Below are positions 48,975 through 59,296 of a DNA stretch of 64,000 nt, in pieces. Each line of letters starts with the position of its first letter. Position 1 is the stretch's first letter. Both the position numbers and the translations under genes were made by a program. The notes beneath the pieces were generated by a model that was given only the letters and a program-made list of their open reading frames with translations, ran no database searches and was not told the DNA's origin. The stretch is taken from the NCBI RefSeq assembly GCF_014495685.1, contig NZ_JACTVI010000043.1, positions 1 to 64,000 on the forward strand. Direction: 5' to 3'. The DNA comes from Streptomyces sp. TRM68367. Lineage in GTDB: Bacteria; Actinomycetota; Actinomycetes; Streptomycetales; Streptomycetaceae.

Positions 48975-49760
48975 TCAGGCCCTGACCAGCAACTGGAAAT
49001 CAAACGCATACCGCGACGCCCGGTAGATGTGCGTCCCGTACTCCACCGGCCGCCCAGTGTCGTCGTACGCCGTGCGCTGCATGGTGAGCAGTGCGGCGCC
49101 CTCCTGTTCGTCCAGGCGGGACGCCTCCGTCGCGGTGGCCGAGCGGGCGCCGATGGTCTGGTGGGCGCTGTGCAGGGTGATGCCGGCCGAGCGCATCATG
49201 CGGTACAGGCCGGTCGACTCCAGGCGGGCGCTGTCGAGGTCCAGCAGCGTCGCCGGGAGGTAGTTGGACAGGAGGGCGACCGGCTGGCCGTGCGTGCAGC
49301 GCAGTCGTTCCAGGGCGATGACGTCGCTGCCCTCGGTGAGACCGAGGGCGGCCGCCACGTCGGGGGACGCCGGTACCGGCTCGTTGCGCACCACCTTCGT
49401 GGTCGGGCCCTGCCCGGCTGCCTCCAGGTCGTCGTAGAGGCTGCTCAGCTCCAGCGGGCGCTTGACCTGGCTGTGCACGACCTGGGTGCCGACGCCGCGC
49501 CGCCGGACCAGCAGTCCCTTGTCGACGAGGGACTGGATGGCCTGGCGGACGGTGGGGCGGGACAGGCCCAGGCGTACGGAGAGGTCGACCTCGTTGCCCA
49601 GGAGGCTGCCCGGGGCGAGGACCCCGTGCTCGATCGCCTCCTCCAGCTGCTGCGCGAGCTGATAGTAGAGCGGCACCGGACTGCCGCGGTCCAGGGCGAA
49701 GTCCAGCGTGCTGAGCGCGGGGGCGCTCCCGGCACGTGTGCGGTCACTGGTCTTCGCCAT
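48975..49760 (-). CDS. GntR/HutC family transcriptional regulator (probable inositol repressor)
   Basis: This 261-residue regulator has a winged-helix N terminus (PVPLYYQLAQQLEEAIEHGV, LAPGSLLGNEVDLSVRLGLS, RPTVRQAIQSLVDKGLLVRR, RGVGTQV) and a C-terminal UTRA effector domain (ALERLRCTHGQPVALLSNYL, PVEYGTHIYRASRYAFDFQL), the HutC subfamily. UTRA domains bind small ligands such as sugars. ATG 49760 is used, with GGGAAG upstream. It sits 32 nt downstream of iolA on the same strand, probably as the last gene of the leftward inositol operon. I infer that it binds the 14-nt inverted repeat at 56073-56136 and is released by an inositol catabolite. Confidence 0.88.
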   Translation of the reverse strand: MAKTSDRTRAGSAPALSTLDFALDRGSPVPLYYQLAQQLEEAIEHGVLAPGSLLGNEVDLSVRLGLSRPTVRQAIQSLVDKGLLVRRRGVGTQVVHSQVKRPLELSSLYDDLEAAGQGPTTKVVRNEPVPASPDVAAALGLTEGSDVIALERLRCTHGQPVALLSNYLPATLLDLDSARLESTGLYRMMRSAGITLHSAHQTIGARSATATEASRLDEQEGAALLTMQRTAYDDTGRPVEYGTHIYRASRYAFDFQLLVRA

Positions 49761-49792
49761 GGACGTACTTCCCAACTGAGGGCGCGGCAGGG

Positions 49793-51295
<1,503 letters not shown>

Positions 51296-51324
51296 GGTGC
51301 GGGGCCTTTCGGGAGCGGGGGAGT

Positions 51325-53199
51325 TCAGAGGTGGTGGCGGCGTCCGGCGAGGTGGTGGTCGTAGCGCTCGCGGGCCTCGACCGCCGCCTCGCGGGAGGCG
51401 GCCTCGGCCACGGGAACGTCCCACCAGGCCTGAGGGCCGGGGGAGGTGGGGTTCATGATGTCCGTCTCGACGTACACGCAGGTCGGCCGGTCGGAGGCGC
51501 GGGCAGTAGCCAGCGCCGCGCGCAGCTCGCGCACCGTCTTGGCGCGCAGGACGTCCATGCCGAGGCTGGCCGCGTTGGCGGCCAGGTCCACCGGGAGCGG
51601 GGCGCCGCTGAAGGTGCCGTCGGCGGACCGGTAGCGGTAGTCGGTGCCGAAGCGCTCGCCGCCGGTCTCGGCCGACAGCCCGCCGATGGAGGCGTAGCCG
51701 TGGTTCTGGATCAGAACGATGTTGACCGGCAGCCCCTCCTGGACCGCGGTGACGATCTCCGTCGGCATCATCAGGTAGGTGCCGTCGCCGACCAGCGACC
51801 ACACGACCGTGTCCGGGGCGGCCTGCTGGATGCCGATGCCGGCCGGGATCTCGTAGCCCATGCAGGAGTAGCCGTACTCCAGGTGGTACTGGCGCGGGCT
51901 GCGGGAACGCCACAGCTTGTGCAGGTCGCCCGGGAGCGAACCGGCCGCGTTGATCACCACGTCGTCGTCGCCGACGACCGCGTCCAGCGCGCCGAGCACC
52001 TGCGTCTGGGTCGGCACCGCGCTCTCGTCGTCGGCCCGGTAGGCGGCCTCGACGACCTGGTCCCAGCGCTCCTTGCCGGCGCGGTACTCGGCCTCGTACG
52101 CGTCCGCCACGCGGTGGTCGGCCAGCGCCTGCGTCAGACCCGTGAGCCCTGTCCGCGCGTCGCAGACGAGCGTGCTCGCCGACAGCTTGTGCGCGTCGAA
52201 GGCGGTGATGTTGAGGTTCAGGAACCGCACGTCCGGGTTCTGGAACAGCGTGCCGGAGGCCGTGGTGAAGTCGGAGTAGCGGGTGCCGACACCGATCACC
52301 AGGTCGGCGGCGCGGGCGATGTCGTCGCTGACCGACGTGCCGGTGTGGCCGATGCCGCCCAGATCGGCCGGGTGGTCGTAGCGCAGGGAGCCCTTGCCCG
52401 CCTGGGTGGAGGCGACCGGGATGCCGGTGGCCTCCACGAACGACTTCAGTGCGGCCTCGGCCTCGCTGTGGTGGACGCCGCCGCCCGCGACGATCAGCGG
52501 GCGCTCGGCGGCCCGGATCGCCTCGACGGCCGCCGTCAGCTCCACCGGGTCGGGCGCGGGGCGCCGTACGTACCAGACGCGCTCGGCGAAGAACTCCTCC
52601 GGCCAGTCGTACGCCTCCGCCTGCACGTCCTGGGGGAGGGCCAGCGTCACCGCGCCGGTCTCGGCCGGGTCGGCGAGCACCCGCATGGCTTTCAGGGCCG
52701 AGGGGATCAGGGCCTCGGGGCGGGTGACGCGGTCGAAGTACCGGGACACCGGACGCAGCGAGTCGTTCACCGACACGTCCGCCTCGACCGGGTGCTCCAG
52801 CTGCTGGAGCAGCGGGTCGGGGGCGTGGCTGGCGAAGTAGTCGCCGGGCAGCAGGAGCACCGGCAGGCGGTTGATCGTCGCCAGGGCGGCGCCCGTGACG
52901 AGGTTCGTGGCGCCGGGGCCGATCGACGTCGTCACCGCCTGCGCGGACAGGCGGCCCAGCTGGCGGGCGTAGCCGACCGCCGCGTGCACCATGGCCTGCT
53001 CGTTGCGGCCCTGGTGGTACGGCATGACGTCCTCGCCGGCCTCCAGCAGGGCCTGGCCGACGCCGGCCACGTTGCCGTGGCCGAAGATGCCCCAGGTACC
53101 GGCGATCAGCCGGCGCCGTACGCCGTCCCGCTCGGTGTACTGGGCGGCCAGGAACCGCACCAGCGCCTGGGCGGTCGTCAGTCGGCGGGTGGAGCTCAT
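51325..53199 (-). CDS. iolD: 3D-(3,5/4)-trihydroxycyclohexane-1,2-dione acylhydrolase (IolD)
   Basis: This 624-residue thiamine-diphosphate enzyme opens the cyclohexane ring of diketo-inositol to give 5-deoxy-glucuronate. Domains in order: PYR (WGIFGHGNVAGVGQALLEAG, YHQGRNEQAMVHAAVGYARQ with the activating Glu), the central domain (PLIVAGGGVHHSEAEAALKS), and PP (YGYSCMGYEIPAGIGIQQAA, SLVGDGTYLMMPTEIVTAVQ with GDG-x-N/Y-type metal motif, NHGYASIGGLSAETGGERFG). The length fits IolD rather than the shorter acetolactate synthases. It starts at ATG 53199, overlapping the iolB stop by 4 nt. Confidence 0.94.
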   Translation of the reverse strand: MSSTRRLTTAQALVRFLAAQYTERDGVRRRLIAGTWGIFGHGNVAGVGQALLEAGEDVMPYHQGRNEQAMVHAAVGYARQLGRLSAQAVTTSIGPGATNLVTGAALATINRLPVLLLPGDYFASHAPDPLLQQLEHPVEADVSVNDSLRPVSRYFDRVTRPEALIPSALKAMRVLADPAETGAVTLALPQDVQAEAYDWPEEFFAERVWYVRRPAPDPVELTAAVEAIRAAERPLIVAGGGVHHSEAEAALKSFVEATGIPVASTQAGKGSLRYDHPADLGGIGHTGTSVSDDIARAADLVIGVGTRYSDFTTASGTLFQNPDVRFLNLNITAFDAHKLSASTLVCDARTGLTGLTQALADHRVADAYEAEYRAGKERWDQVVEAAYRADDESAVPTQTQVLGALDAVVGDDDVVINAAGSLPGDLHKLWRSRSPRQYHLEYGYSCMGYEIPAGIGIQQAAPDTVVWSLVGDGTYLMMPTEIVTAVQEGLPVNIVLIQNHGYASIGGLSAETGGERFGTDYRYRSADGTFSGAPLPVDLAANAASLGMDVLRAKTVRELRAALATARASDRPTCVYVETDIMNPTSPGPQAWWDVPVAEAASREAAVEARERYDHHLAGRRHHL

Positions 53200-54089
53200 C
53201 GGGACCTCTCGGGGGCGGTGTAGAGGGGCAGACGGGGGTCGACGGGCTGGTCCGGCCAGGTGCCGCGGATCCAGGCGTGGTCGGGGTGGTCGCAGATCAG
53301 CCAGGCGCGCTCGTCCTCCGGGCCCGCCATGACGTTCAGGTAGTACATGTGGTGGCCGGGTGTGGCCATGGACGGACCGTGCCAGCCGTCCGGGATGAGC
53401 ACGACGTCGCCGTCGCGCACCTCGGCCAGCACGTCCGTGTCGCGGCCCGGACCGGAGGGGGAGACCCGCTGGTAGCCGAGGCCGGGGATGCCGTCGTGCC
53501 CGGCGAACTCGAAGTAGTAGATCTCCTCCAGCACGGACTCCTCGCCCGGCCGGTGCTCGTCGTGCTTGTGCGGCGGGAACGACGACCAGTTGCCGCCCGG
53601 CGTGATCACCTCGACCGCGATCAGCTTGTCGCAGTCGAAGACCCCGGCCGCGCCGAAGTTGTTGACCTGGCGGGAGCAGTTGCCGGTGCCGCGCAGCTCG
53701 ACCGGGACCGACTCGGCCGGGCCGTAGCGGGCGGGCAGCCGGCGGGTGCAGCGCGCGCCGGTCAGCGCGAACCGTCCGCCGCCGGTGGACGTCACCGTCG
53801 TACGGGCGTCGCGCGGCACGTACGCGAAGTCGCTCACGCCGCTGAAGACGTCCGCGCGGCCGGTCAGCTCGAAGGTGTCGTGGCCGAAGTCGTCGTTGGC
53901 GGCGACCGTGCAGCCGCCGCTGAGCGGCACGACGATCCACTCGCTGTCACCGGTCTCGAAGGTGTGCGTGCCGCCAGGGGGCAGCTCCAGGATCCGCAGG
54001 CTGGAGTGGCTCCAGCCGGCCTTCTCGGGCGTGACGTCGACGACGTACGGGCCGCCGAGGGCCTTTCCAGCGGGCAGGTGAAACGTCAT
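53196..54089 (-). CDS. iolB: 5-deoxy-glucuronate isomerase (IolB)
   Basis: This 297-residue cupin-fold enzyme isomerises 5-deoxy-D-glucuronate to 5-dehydro-2-deoxy-D-gluconate (DKG). Seen: PEKAGWSHSSLRILELPPGG near the start, FDCDKLIAVEVITPGGNWSS, the metal-site cluster PPHKHDEHRPGEESVLEEIY, YFEFAGHDGIPGLG, GDVVLIPDGWHGPSMATPGH and HMYYLNVMAGPEDERAWLIC. Its His/Glu ligands are present. It lies between iolD (ATGA overlap) and the Cgl0159-like gene, with GGAGGAGACC just before its ATG. Confidence 0.94.
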   Translation of the reverse strand: MTFHLPAGKALGGPYVVDVTPEKAGWSHSSLRILELPPGGTHTFETGDSEWIVVPLSGGCTVAANDDFGHDTFELTGRADVFSGVSDFAYVPRDARTTVTSTGGGRFALTGARCTRRLPARYGPAESVPVELRGTGNCSRQVNNFGAAGVFDCDKLIAVEVITPGGNWSSFPPHKHDEHRPGEESVLEEIYYFEFAGHDGIPGLGYQRVSPSGPGRDTDVLAEVRDGDVVLIPDGWHGPSMATPGHHMYYLNVMAGPEDERAWLICDHPDHAWIRGTWPDQPVDPRLPLYTAPERSR

Positions 54090-54099
54090 GGTCTCCTCC

Positions 54100-54129
54100 G
54101 GATCACTACAGGCCGGATCACAACAGGCC
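54100..54129. repeat. 15-nt tandem duplication at the end of the Cgl0159-like gene
   Basis: GGATCACTACAGGCC (54100-54114) is followed directly by GGATCACAACAGGCC (54115-54129), one mismatch apart. On the coding strand it duplicates the last codons and stop (GGC CTG TTG TGA and GGC CTG TAG TGA). The downstream iolB ribosome binding site lies right behind it. Confidence 0.6.
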
Positions 54130-54996
54130 GACGGCCGTGTCCACCGCCGTCTCCACGCTGCCCTCGGCCGGGTAGAGCAGCGAACGGCCGACGACCATGC
54201 CCTTCACGGTGGGCAGCCGCAGCGCCTTGCGCCAGCGCTCGTAGGCGCCCTCCTGGTCCTTGCCGACCTCGCCGCCGAGCAGCACGGTGGGCAGCGTCGA
54301 GGTTTCCATGACCTGCGCCATGTCGTCCGGGTCGTCGGTGACCGGCAGCTTCAGCCAGGTGTAGGCGGAGGTGCCGCCCAGACCGGAGGCGATGGCGATG
54401 GACTTGGTGACGGCCTCGGCGGACAGGTCGTTGCGGACCTTGCCGTCGACGCGGCGGGAGATGAACGGCTCGACGAATATCGGCAGCCGGTGCGCGGCCG
54501 AGTCGTCGACGGCGCGGGCGGTGGCTTCCAGCGTGGTCAGGGAGCCCGGGTCGGCGTAGTCGATGCGGACCAGCAGCTTGCCCGCGTCGAAGCGGAGCCG
54601 GGCGATGTCCTCGGCGCGGTAGCCGGTGAACCGGTCGTCCATCTCGAAGGCGGCGCCGGCCAGGCCTCCGCGGTTCATCGAGCACATGACGACCTTGTTC
54701 TCCAGGACTCCGAGCAGCAGCAGATCCTCCAGGATGTCGGCGGTGCCGAGCACCCCGTCGACGCCGGGCCGGGACAGCGCGACGCACAGACGTTCCAGCA
54801 GATCCGCCCGGTTGGCCATGGCCAGGCTCCGGTCGCCGACGCCCAGGGCACCGCGGGCCGGATGGTCGGCGGCCACGATCATCAGGCGGCCGCTGTCGCC
54901 GACCAGCGGCCGGCGGGCGCGCCGGGCGGCCGCCTCGGCGATCGCCTCGGGGTGCCTCGCCCTGATCGAGACGAGGTCGGGGATGCTGATGCTCAA
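54118..54996 (-). CDS. Cgl0159-family (beta/alpha)8-barrel protein, probable inositol-pathway aldolase
   Basis: This 292-residue protein has the layout of class I aldolase barrels (DeoC/LacD/FBP aldolase fold). Seen: RLMIVAADHPARGALGVGDR near the start, VDGVLGTADILEDLLLLGVL, KLLVRIDYADPGSLTTLEAT, HRLPIFVEPFI, AYTWLKLPVTDDPDDMAQVM with a Lys in the place expected for a Schiff base, and TLPTVLLGGEVGKDQEGAYE. In actinobacterial inositol clusters this family takes the place of IolJ, the aldolase that splits 2-deoxy-5-keto-gluconate-6-phosphate into malonate semialdehyde and dihydroxyacetone phosphate. The position between iolC and iolB supports that, but the activity is inference. Confidence 0.8.
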   Translation of the reverse strand: MSISIPDLVSIRARHPEAIAEAAARRARRPLVGDSGRLMIVAADHPARGALGVGDRSLAMANRADLLERLCVALSRPGVDGVLGTADILEDLLLLGVLENKVVMCSMNRGGLAGAAFEMDDRFTGYRAEDIARLRFDAGKLLVRIDYADPGSLTTLEATARAVDDSAAHRLPIFVEPFISRRVDGKVRNDLSAEAVTKSIAIASGLGGTSAYTWLKLPVTDDPDDMAQVMETSTLPTVLLGGEVGKDQEGAYERWRKALRLPTVKGMVVGRSLLYPAEGSVETAVDTAVGLL

Positions 54997-55024
54997 GACA
55001 GGCTCCGTTCGGGGATGGCTCGGG

Positions 55025-56005
55025 TCAGCGGCGCGCGAGGAGGTCGTCGACCTCGGACTCGGTCGGCATCGCGGAGGAGCAGGCGAGGCGGGAGGCGACG
55101 AGGGCGCCGGCCGCGTTGGCGTACCGCATGGTCTTCTCCAGCTCCCAGCCGGCGAGCAGCCCGTGGCACAGGGAGCCGCCGAAGGCGTCGCCCGCGCCGA
55201 GGCCGTTGACTACCTCGACCGGCACCGGCGGCACCTCGGCGCGTGTGCCGTCGCGGTGCACGGCCAGCACGCCCTTGGGGCCCTGCTTGACCACGGCCAG
55301 CTCGACGCCGGCCTCCAGCAGCGCCTCGGCGCACGCCTGCGGTTCGCGGACGCCGGTGGCGACCTCGCACTCGTCGAGGTTGCCGACCGCGACGGTGACG
55401 TGCCGCAGCGCCTCGCGGTAGTACAGGCGGGCCTCCTCCGGCCCGCGGCGGGAGCCGCTGATGTCACTGCTCCAGAACATCGGCCGCCAGTCGAGGTCGA
55501 AGATCGTGGTGCCGGCCTTGGCACGCGCCTTGAGGGCGGCGAGCGTGGCGGAGCGGCTCGGCTCCTCGCTCAGGCCGGTGCCGGTGATCCAGAAGATGCG
55601 GGCCCCGCGGATCGCGAAGAAGTCCAACTCGTCGGTGTGGATCTCCAGGTCGGGGGCCTTGGGCTGCCGGTAGAAGTACAGCGGGAAGTCGTCCGGCGGG
55701 AAGATCTCGCAGAACGTGACCGGCGTCGGGTACGCGGCGACCGGGGTGACCCAGCGGTCGTCGACGCCGAAGCCCTGCAAAGCCTCGTGCAGATAGGTGC
55801 CGAAGGGGTCGTCGCCGGTGCGCGTGATCACCGCGGTGCTCCGGCCGAGCCGGGCGGCGGCCACCGCCACGTTGGCGGGCGAACCGCCGAGGAACTTCCC
55901 GAAGGACTCCACCTGGGCCAGGGGGACGCCGGTCTGGAGGGGGTAGATGTCCACCCCGATGCGGCCCATCGTGATCAGGTCGAATTGCTGGGTTGACTCG
56001 GCCAT
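55025..56005 (-). CDS. iolC: 5-dehydro-2-deoxygluconokinase (IolC)
   Basis: This 326-residue PfkB/ribokinase-family kinase phosphorylates DKG with ATP. Seen: FDLITMGRIGVDIYPLQTGV near the start, FGKFLGGSPANVAVAAARLG (substrate Gly-Gly), TRTGDDPFGTYLHEALQGFG, VGNLDECEVATGV, VKQGPKGVLAVHRDG and the catalytic Asp in VEVVNGLGAGDAFGGSLCHG. ATG 56005 follows AGAGGAG; an upstream frame extension to 56068 is unlikely. It is the first gene of the leftward operon, divergent from the ABC transporter across the 14-nt inverted repeat. Confidence 0.93.
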   Translation of the reverse strand: MAESTQQFDLITMGRIGVDIYPLQTGVPLAQVESFGKFLGGSPANVAVAAARLGRSTAVITRTGDDPFGTYLHEALQGFGVDDRWVTPVAAYPTPVTFCEIFPPDDFPLYFYRQPKAPDLEIHTDELDFFAIRGARIFWITGTGLSEEPSRSATLAALKARAKAGTTIFDLDWRPMFWSSDISGSRRGPEEARLYYREALRHVTVAVGNLDECEVATGVREPQACAEALLEAGVELAVVKQGPKGVLAVHRDGTRAEVPPVPVEVVNGLGAGDAFGGSLCHGLLAGWELEKTMRYANAAGALVASRLACSSAMPTESEVDDLLARR

Positions 56006-56072
56006 GAACGACGCTCCTCTGGACTGGGCGGGGGCCTGCCGCCTCCCAGGTGTAGATCCTGCGGGCACATGC

Positions 56073-56136
56073 TGTCAATACTTTGTACTGACATTCGGAC
56101 CTGCACGTGAAATGATGTCTTAACAAAGTATTGACA
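56073..56136. promoter_or_regulatory. Divergent inositol operator/promoter region with a perfect 14-nt inverted repeat
   Basis: TGTCAATACTTTGT (56073-56086) and ACAAAGTATTGACA (56123-56136) are exact reverse complements separated by 36 nt, in an AT-rich island between iolC and the ABC transporter genes. Each arm contains an outward-facing TTGACA that could be a -35 element: rightward TTGACA (56131-56136), 17 nt, TTGGAT; the leftward -10 is weak. The GntR-type regulator encoded at 48975 is the natural candidate to bind both arms and repress both directions. Confidence 0.7.
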
Positions 56137-56279
56137 CCGGGCGTGGCAGAGGCTTGGATCCCGTGGCATCGCAACAACCGTTGTGCGGCATCATGATCCG
56201 GACCCGTAAGGCTCCGGGACCACGGATCCTCTTGTGATCCCCCCTTTCCCCCGCATAGCACAGTGAGGTGCCAGGAAAG

Positions 56280-57302
56280 ATGGACCGCTCTTCTCACCCC
56301 CGCCGCTCCCGCAGGCTCGTTCCCGTCGTAGCCGTGGCCGCGGCAGCCGCCCTGACCCTCGCCGGATGCTCCAGCAGTTCCGGGGGCAAGAAGTCCGAGG
56401 AAGGCGGGGCCAACGCCTCCGCCGGCAAGGCGAACACGCCCCGCATGACCGTCGCGCTCGTCACGCACCAGGCGCCCGGTGACACCTTCTGGGACACCGT
56501 ACGCAAGGGCGCCGAGGCCGCCGCGGCCAAGGACAACATCAAGCTCATCTACTCCGCGGACCCGAACGCGGGCAACCAGGCCACCCTGGTGCAGAACGCG
56601 ATCGACCAGAAGGTCGACGGCATCGCGGTCACCCTCGCCAAGCCGGACGCCATGAAGAGCGTCGTCGGCAAGGCGGAGCAGGCCGGCATACCCGTCGTCG
56701 GCCTCAACTCCGGCCTGAGCGCCTGGAAGAAGCTCAACATGCTGGAGTTCTTCGGCCAGGACGAGTCCGTGGCCGGCGAGGCGTTCGGCAAGAAGCTGAA
56801 CGAGGTCGGCGCCAAGCACGTCCTGTGCGTCATGCAGGAGCAGGGCAACGTCGGCCTGACCCAGCGCTGCGACGGCGTGGCGAAGACCTTCAACGGCAAG
56901 ACCACCCCCGACAACGTCAACGGCACGGACATGCCGTCGGTGAAGTCGACGATCACCGCCAAGCTGAAGCAGGACCCCTCCATCGACTACGTCGTCACGC
57001 TCGGCGCCCCGTTCGCGCTGACCGCGGTGCAGTCGGTGAGCGACGCCGGCAGCAAGGCGAAGGTCGCCACCTTCGACCTCAACAAGCAACTCATCAAGGC
57101 CATCCAGGACGGCTCCATCCAGTTCGCCGTCGACCAGCAGCCCTACCTCCAGGGCTACCTGGCCGTCGACGGCCTGTGGCTCTACAAGAACAACGGAAAC
57201 TACAGCGGCGGCGGTGAGCAGCCCGTGCTGACCGGCCCGGCCTTCGTCGACAAGTCCAACGTCGACAAGATCGCCGAGTTCGCCGCGAAGGGCACCCGGT
57301 GA
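56280..57302 (+). CDS. Sugar ABC transporter substrate-binding lipoprotein (inositol candidate)
   Basis: This 340-residue periplasmic-binding-protein-like lipoprotein has a basic start (SSHPRRSRRLVPVVAVAAAA) and a lipobox LTLAGC (Cys about residue 27) for membrane anchoring. The mature domain resembles type I sugar-binding proteins of the ribose/inositol class: MTVALVTHQAPGDTFWDTVR, AAAAKDNIKLIYSADPN, AIDQKVDGIAVTLAKPDAMK, GIPVVGLNSGL and the C-terminal FAVDQQPYLQGYLAVDGLWL. ATG 56280 follows AGGAAAG. It is the first gene of the rightward operon, with permease and ATPase directly behind. Inositol as substrate is inferred from context. Confidence 0.9.
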   Translation: MDRSSHPRRSRRLVPVVAVAAAAALTLAGCSSSSGGKKSEEGGANASAGKANTPRMTVALVTHQAPGDTFWDTVRKGAEAAAAKDNIKLIYSADPNAGNQATLVQNAIDQKVDGIAVTLAKPDAMKSVVGKAEQAGIPVVGLNSGLSAWKKLNMLEFFGQDESVAGEAFGKKLNEVGAKHVLCVMQEQGNVGLTQRCDGVAKTFNGKTTPDNVNGTDMPSVKSTITAKLKQDPSIDYVVTLGAPFALTAVQSVSDAGSKAKVATFDLNKQLIKAIQDGSIQFAVDQQPYLQGYLAVDGLWLYKNNGNYSGGGEQPVLTGPAFVDKSNVDKIAEFAAKGTR

Positions 57303-58378
57303 TGACCATGACCCAACAGGCTGCGCCGGCGGTGAACACACCGCCGGCCTCCGGCCCCAAGCAAACCGACGGGCGGACGGCGCGGCGCCCCCTGGCGCTC
57401 AGACTGCTCGCCCGGCCCGAGGTCGGCGTCTTCCTCGGCGCCGTCGCGGTCTTCGTCTTCTTCCTGGTCGCGGCGCCGTCGCTGCGCCAGGGCAGTTCGA
57501 TCGCGACCGTCCTCTACCAGGCGTCGACCATCGGGATCATGGTCGTGCCCGTGGCGCTGCTGATGATCGGCGGCGAGTTCGACCTGTCGTCCGGCGTCGC
57601 CCCGATCGCCTCGGCGCTGACCGCGAGCATGACCGCCTTCCAGCTGACCCTGAACGTGTGGGTCGGCGTGCTGGTGGCGCTGGCGGTGTCGCTGGCGATC
57701 GGCTTCTTCAACGGCTGGCTGCTGGTCAAGACCGGGCTGCCGAGCTTCCTGGTCACCCTGGGCACGTTCATGGGCCTGCAGGGCGTGAACCTCGCGGTGA
57801 CCAAGCTGGTCACCGGCAACGTGGCCACCGACGACATCAGCGACATGGACGGCTTCGACCAGGCCAAGGCGGTCTTCGCGTCGTCCTTCAACGTCGGTGG
57901 CGTCAACGTGAAGATCACCATCATCTGGTGGCTGGTGTTCGCGGCGCTGGCGTCCTGGGTGCTGCTGCGCACCAAGTACGGCAACTGGATCTTCTCCGTC
58001 GGCGGGAACAAGGACAGCGCCCGCGCCGTCGGCGTGCCGGTGAACTTCACCAAGATCACGCTCTTCATGCTGGTCGGCTTCGGCGCCTGGTTCGTCGGCA
58101 TGCACAACCTGTTCCAGTACAACACCGTGCAGTCCGGTGAGGGCGTCGGCAACGAGCTGATCTACATCGCGGCGGCGGTGGTCGGCGGTTGTCTGCTGAC
58201 CGGTGGCTACGGCACGGTGATCGGCCCGGTCTTCGGTGCGTTCATGTTCGGCCTGGTCAACCAGGGCATCGTGTTCGCCGGCTGGAACCCCGACTGGTTC
58301 AAGACCTTCCTCGGCGTGATGCTCGTCGGCGCCACCCTCGTCAATCTGTGGGTCCGCAAGCAAGCGACCCGGAGGTGA
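57302..58378 (+). CDS. Sugar ABC transporter permease
   Basis: This 358-residue membrane permease is of the RbsC/BPD_transp_2 type with about 8-10 helices. Seen: IGIMVVPVALLMIGGEFDLS then SGVAPIASALTASM, the classic ribose-type motif, FNGWLLVKTGLPSFLVTLGT, TKYGNWIFSVGGNKDSARAV with the cytosolic coupling loop GVPVNFTKI, and AAAVVGGCLLTGGYGTVIGP. The ATG at 57302 shares its A with the previous TGA (TGATG); GTG 57299 and ATG 57308 are alternatives. Together with the lipoprotein and the ATPase it completes one importer. Confidence 0.92.
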   Translation: MTMTQQAAPAVNTPPASGPKQTDGRTARRPLALRLLARPEVGVFLGAVAVFVFFLVAAPSLRQGSSIATVLYQASTIGIMVVPVALLMIGGEFDLSSGVAPIASALTASMTAFQLTLNVWVGVLVALAVSLAIGFFNGWLLVKTGLPSFLVTLGTFMGLQGVNLAVTKLVTGNVATDDISDMDGFDQAKAVFASSFNVGGVNVKITIIWWLVFAALASWVLLRTKYGNWIFSVGGNKDSARAVGVPVNFTKITLFMLVGFGAWFVGMHNLFQYNTVQSGEGVGNELIYIAAAVVGGCLLTGGYGTVIGPVFGAFMFGLVNQGIVFAGWNPDWFKTFLGVMLVGATLVNLWVRKQATRR

Positions 58379-58383
58379 TCGCA

Positions 58384-59295
58384 ATGACAAGCAACTCCAC
58401 CGGCACCCACGGGGCCGTTCTGAAGGACACCCAGCCCACGGACGAGCGGCCCGTCGTCGAGCTGAAGGCCGCCGGCAAGTCGTACGGCAACATCCGCGCC
58501 CTGCACGGTGTGGACCTGTCCGTGCACGCCGGCAAGGTGACCTGCGTGCTCGGCGACAACGGCGCCGGCAAGTCCACCCTGATCAAAATCATCTCCGGCC
58601 TGCACCAGCACACCGAGGGCGAGTTCCTCGTCGACGGCGAACCCGTGCGTTTCAGCACCCCGCGCGAGGCCCTCGACAAGGGCATCGCGACCGTTTACCA
58701 GGACCTCGCCGTCGTGCCCCTGATGCCGGTGTGGCGCAACTTCTTCCTCGGCTCCGAGATGACCAAGGGCCCCTGGCCACTGCGCCGCCTGGACATCGAG
58801 CAGATGAAGAAGACCGCCGACCACGAGCTGCGTGAGATGGGCATCGTCCTCGATGACCTGGAGCAGCCCATCGGCACCCTCTCCGGCGGCCAGCGCCAGT
58901 GCGTGGCCATCGCCCGCGCCGTCTACTTCGGCGCCCGGGTGCTGATCCTGGACGAGCCGACCGCCGCGCTGGGTGTGAAGCAGTCCGGTGTGGTGCTGAA
59001 GTACATCGCCGCCGCCCGCGACCGCGGCCTGGGCGTCATCTTCATCACCCACAACCCGCACCACGCCTACATGGTCGGCGACCACTTCAGCGTGCTGCGC
59101 CTGGGCACCATGGAACTGTCCGCCGACCGCAGCGAGGTCAGCCTCGACGAGCTCACCAACCACATGGCCGGCGGCACCGAACTCGCCGCCCTCAAGCACG
59201 AACTGTCCCAGGTCCGCGGCGTCGACACCGAGGAACTCCCCGAGGAGGAGGACCTCCAGTCCCCCGTAGCGGCAACTCCGGAAGGAAATTCCTGA
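58384..59295 (+). CDS. Sugar ABC transporter ATP-binding protein
   Basis: This 303-residue ATPase has one nucleotide-binding domain: Walker A CVLGDNGAGKSTLIKIISGL, Q-loop in TVYQDLAVVPLMPVWRNFFL, signature LSGGQRQCVAIARAVYFG, Walker B VLILDEPTAALGVKQ and the switch His in FITHNPHHAYMVGD. Sugar importers of the RbsA type usually carry two such domains in about 500 residues; here only one is present, so it presumably works as a dimer, as in FrcA-like systems. The C-terminal tail is Glu-rich. It follows the permease by 5 nt. Confidence 0.92.
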   Translation: MTSNSTGTHGAVLKDTQPTDERPVVELKAAGKSYGNIRALHGVDLSVHAGKVTCVLGDNGAGKSTLIKIISGLHQHTEGEFLVDGEPVRFSTPREALDKGIATVYQDLAVVPLMPVWRNFFLGSEMTKGPWPLRRLDIEQMKKTADHELREMGIVLDDLEQPIGTLSGGQRQCVAIARAVYFGARVLILDEPTAALGVKQSGVVLKYIAAARDRGLGVIFITHNPHHAYMVGDHFSVLRLGTMELSADRSEVSLDELTNHMAGGTELAALKHELSQVRGVDTEELPEEEDLQSPVAATPEGNS

Positions 59296-59296
59296 C

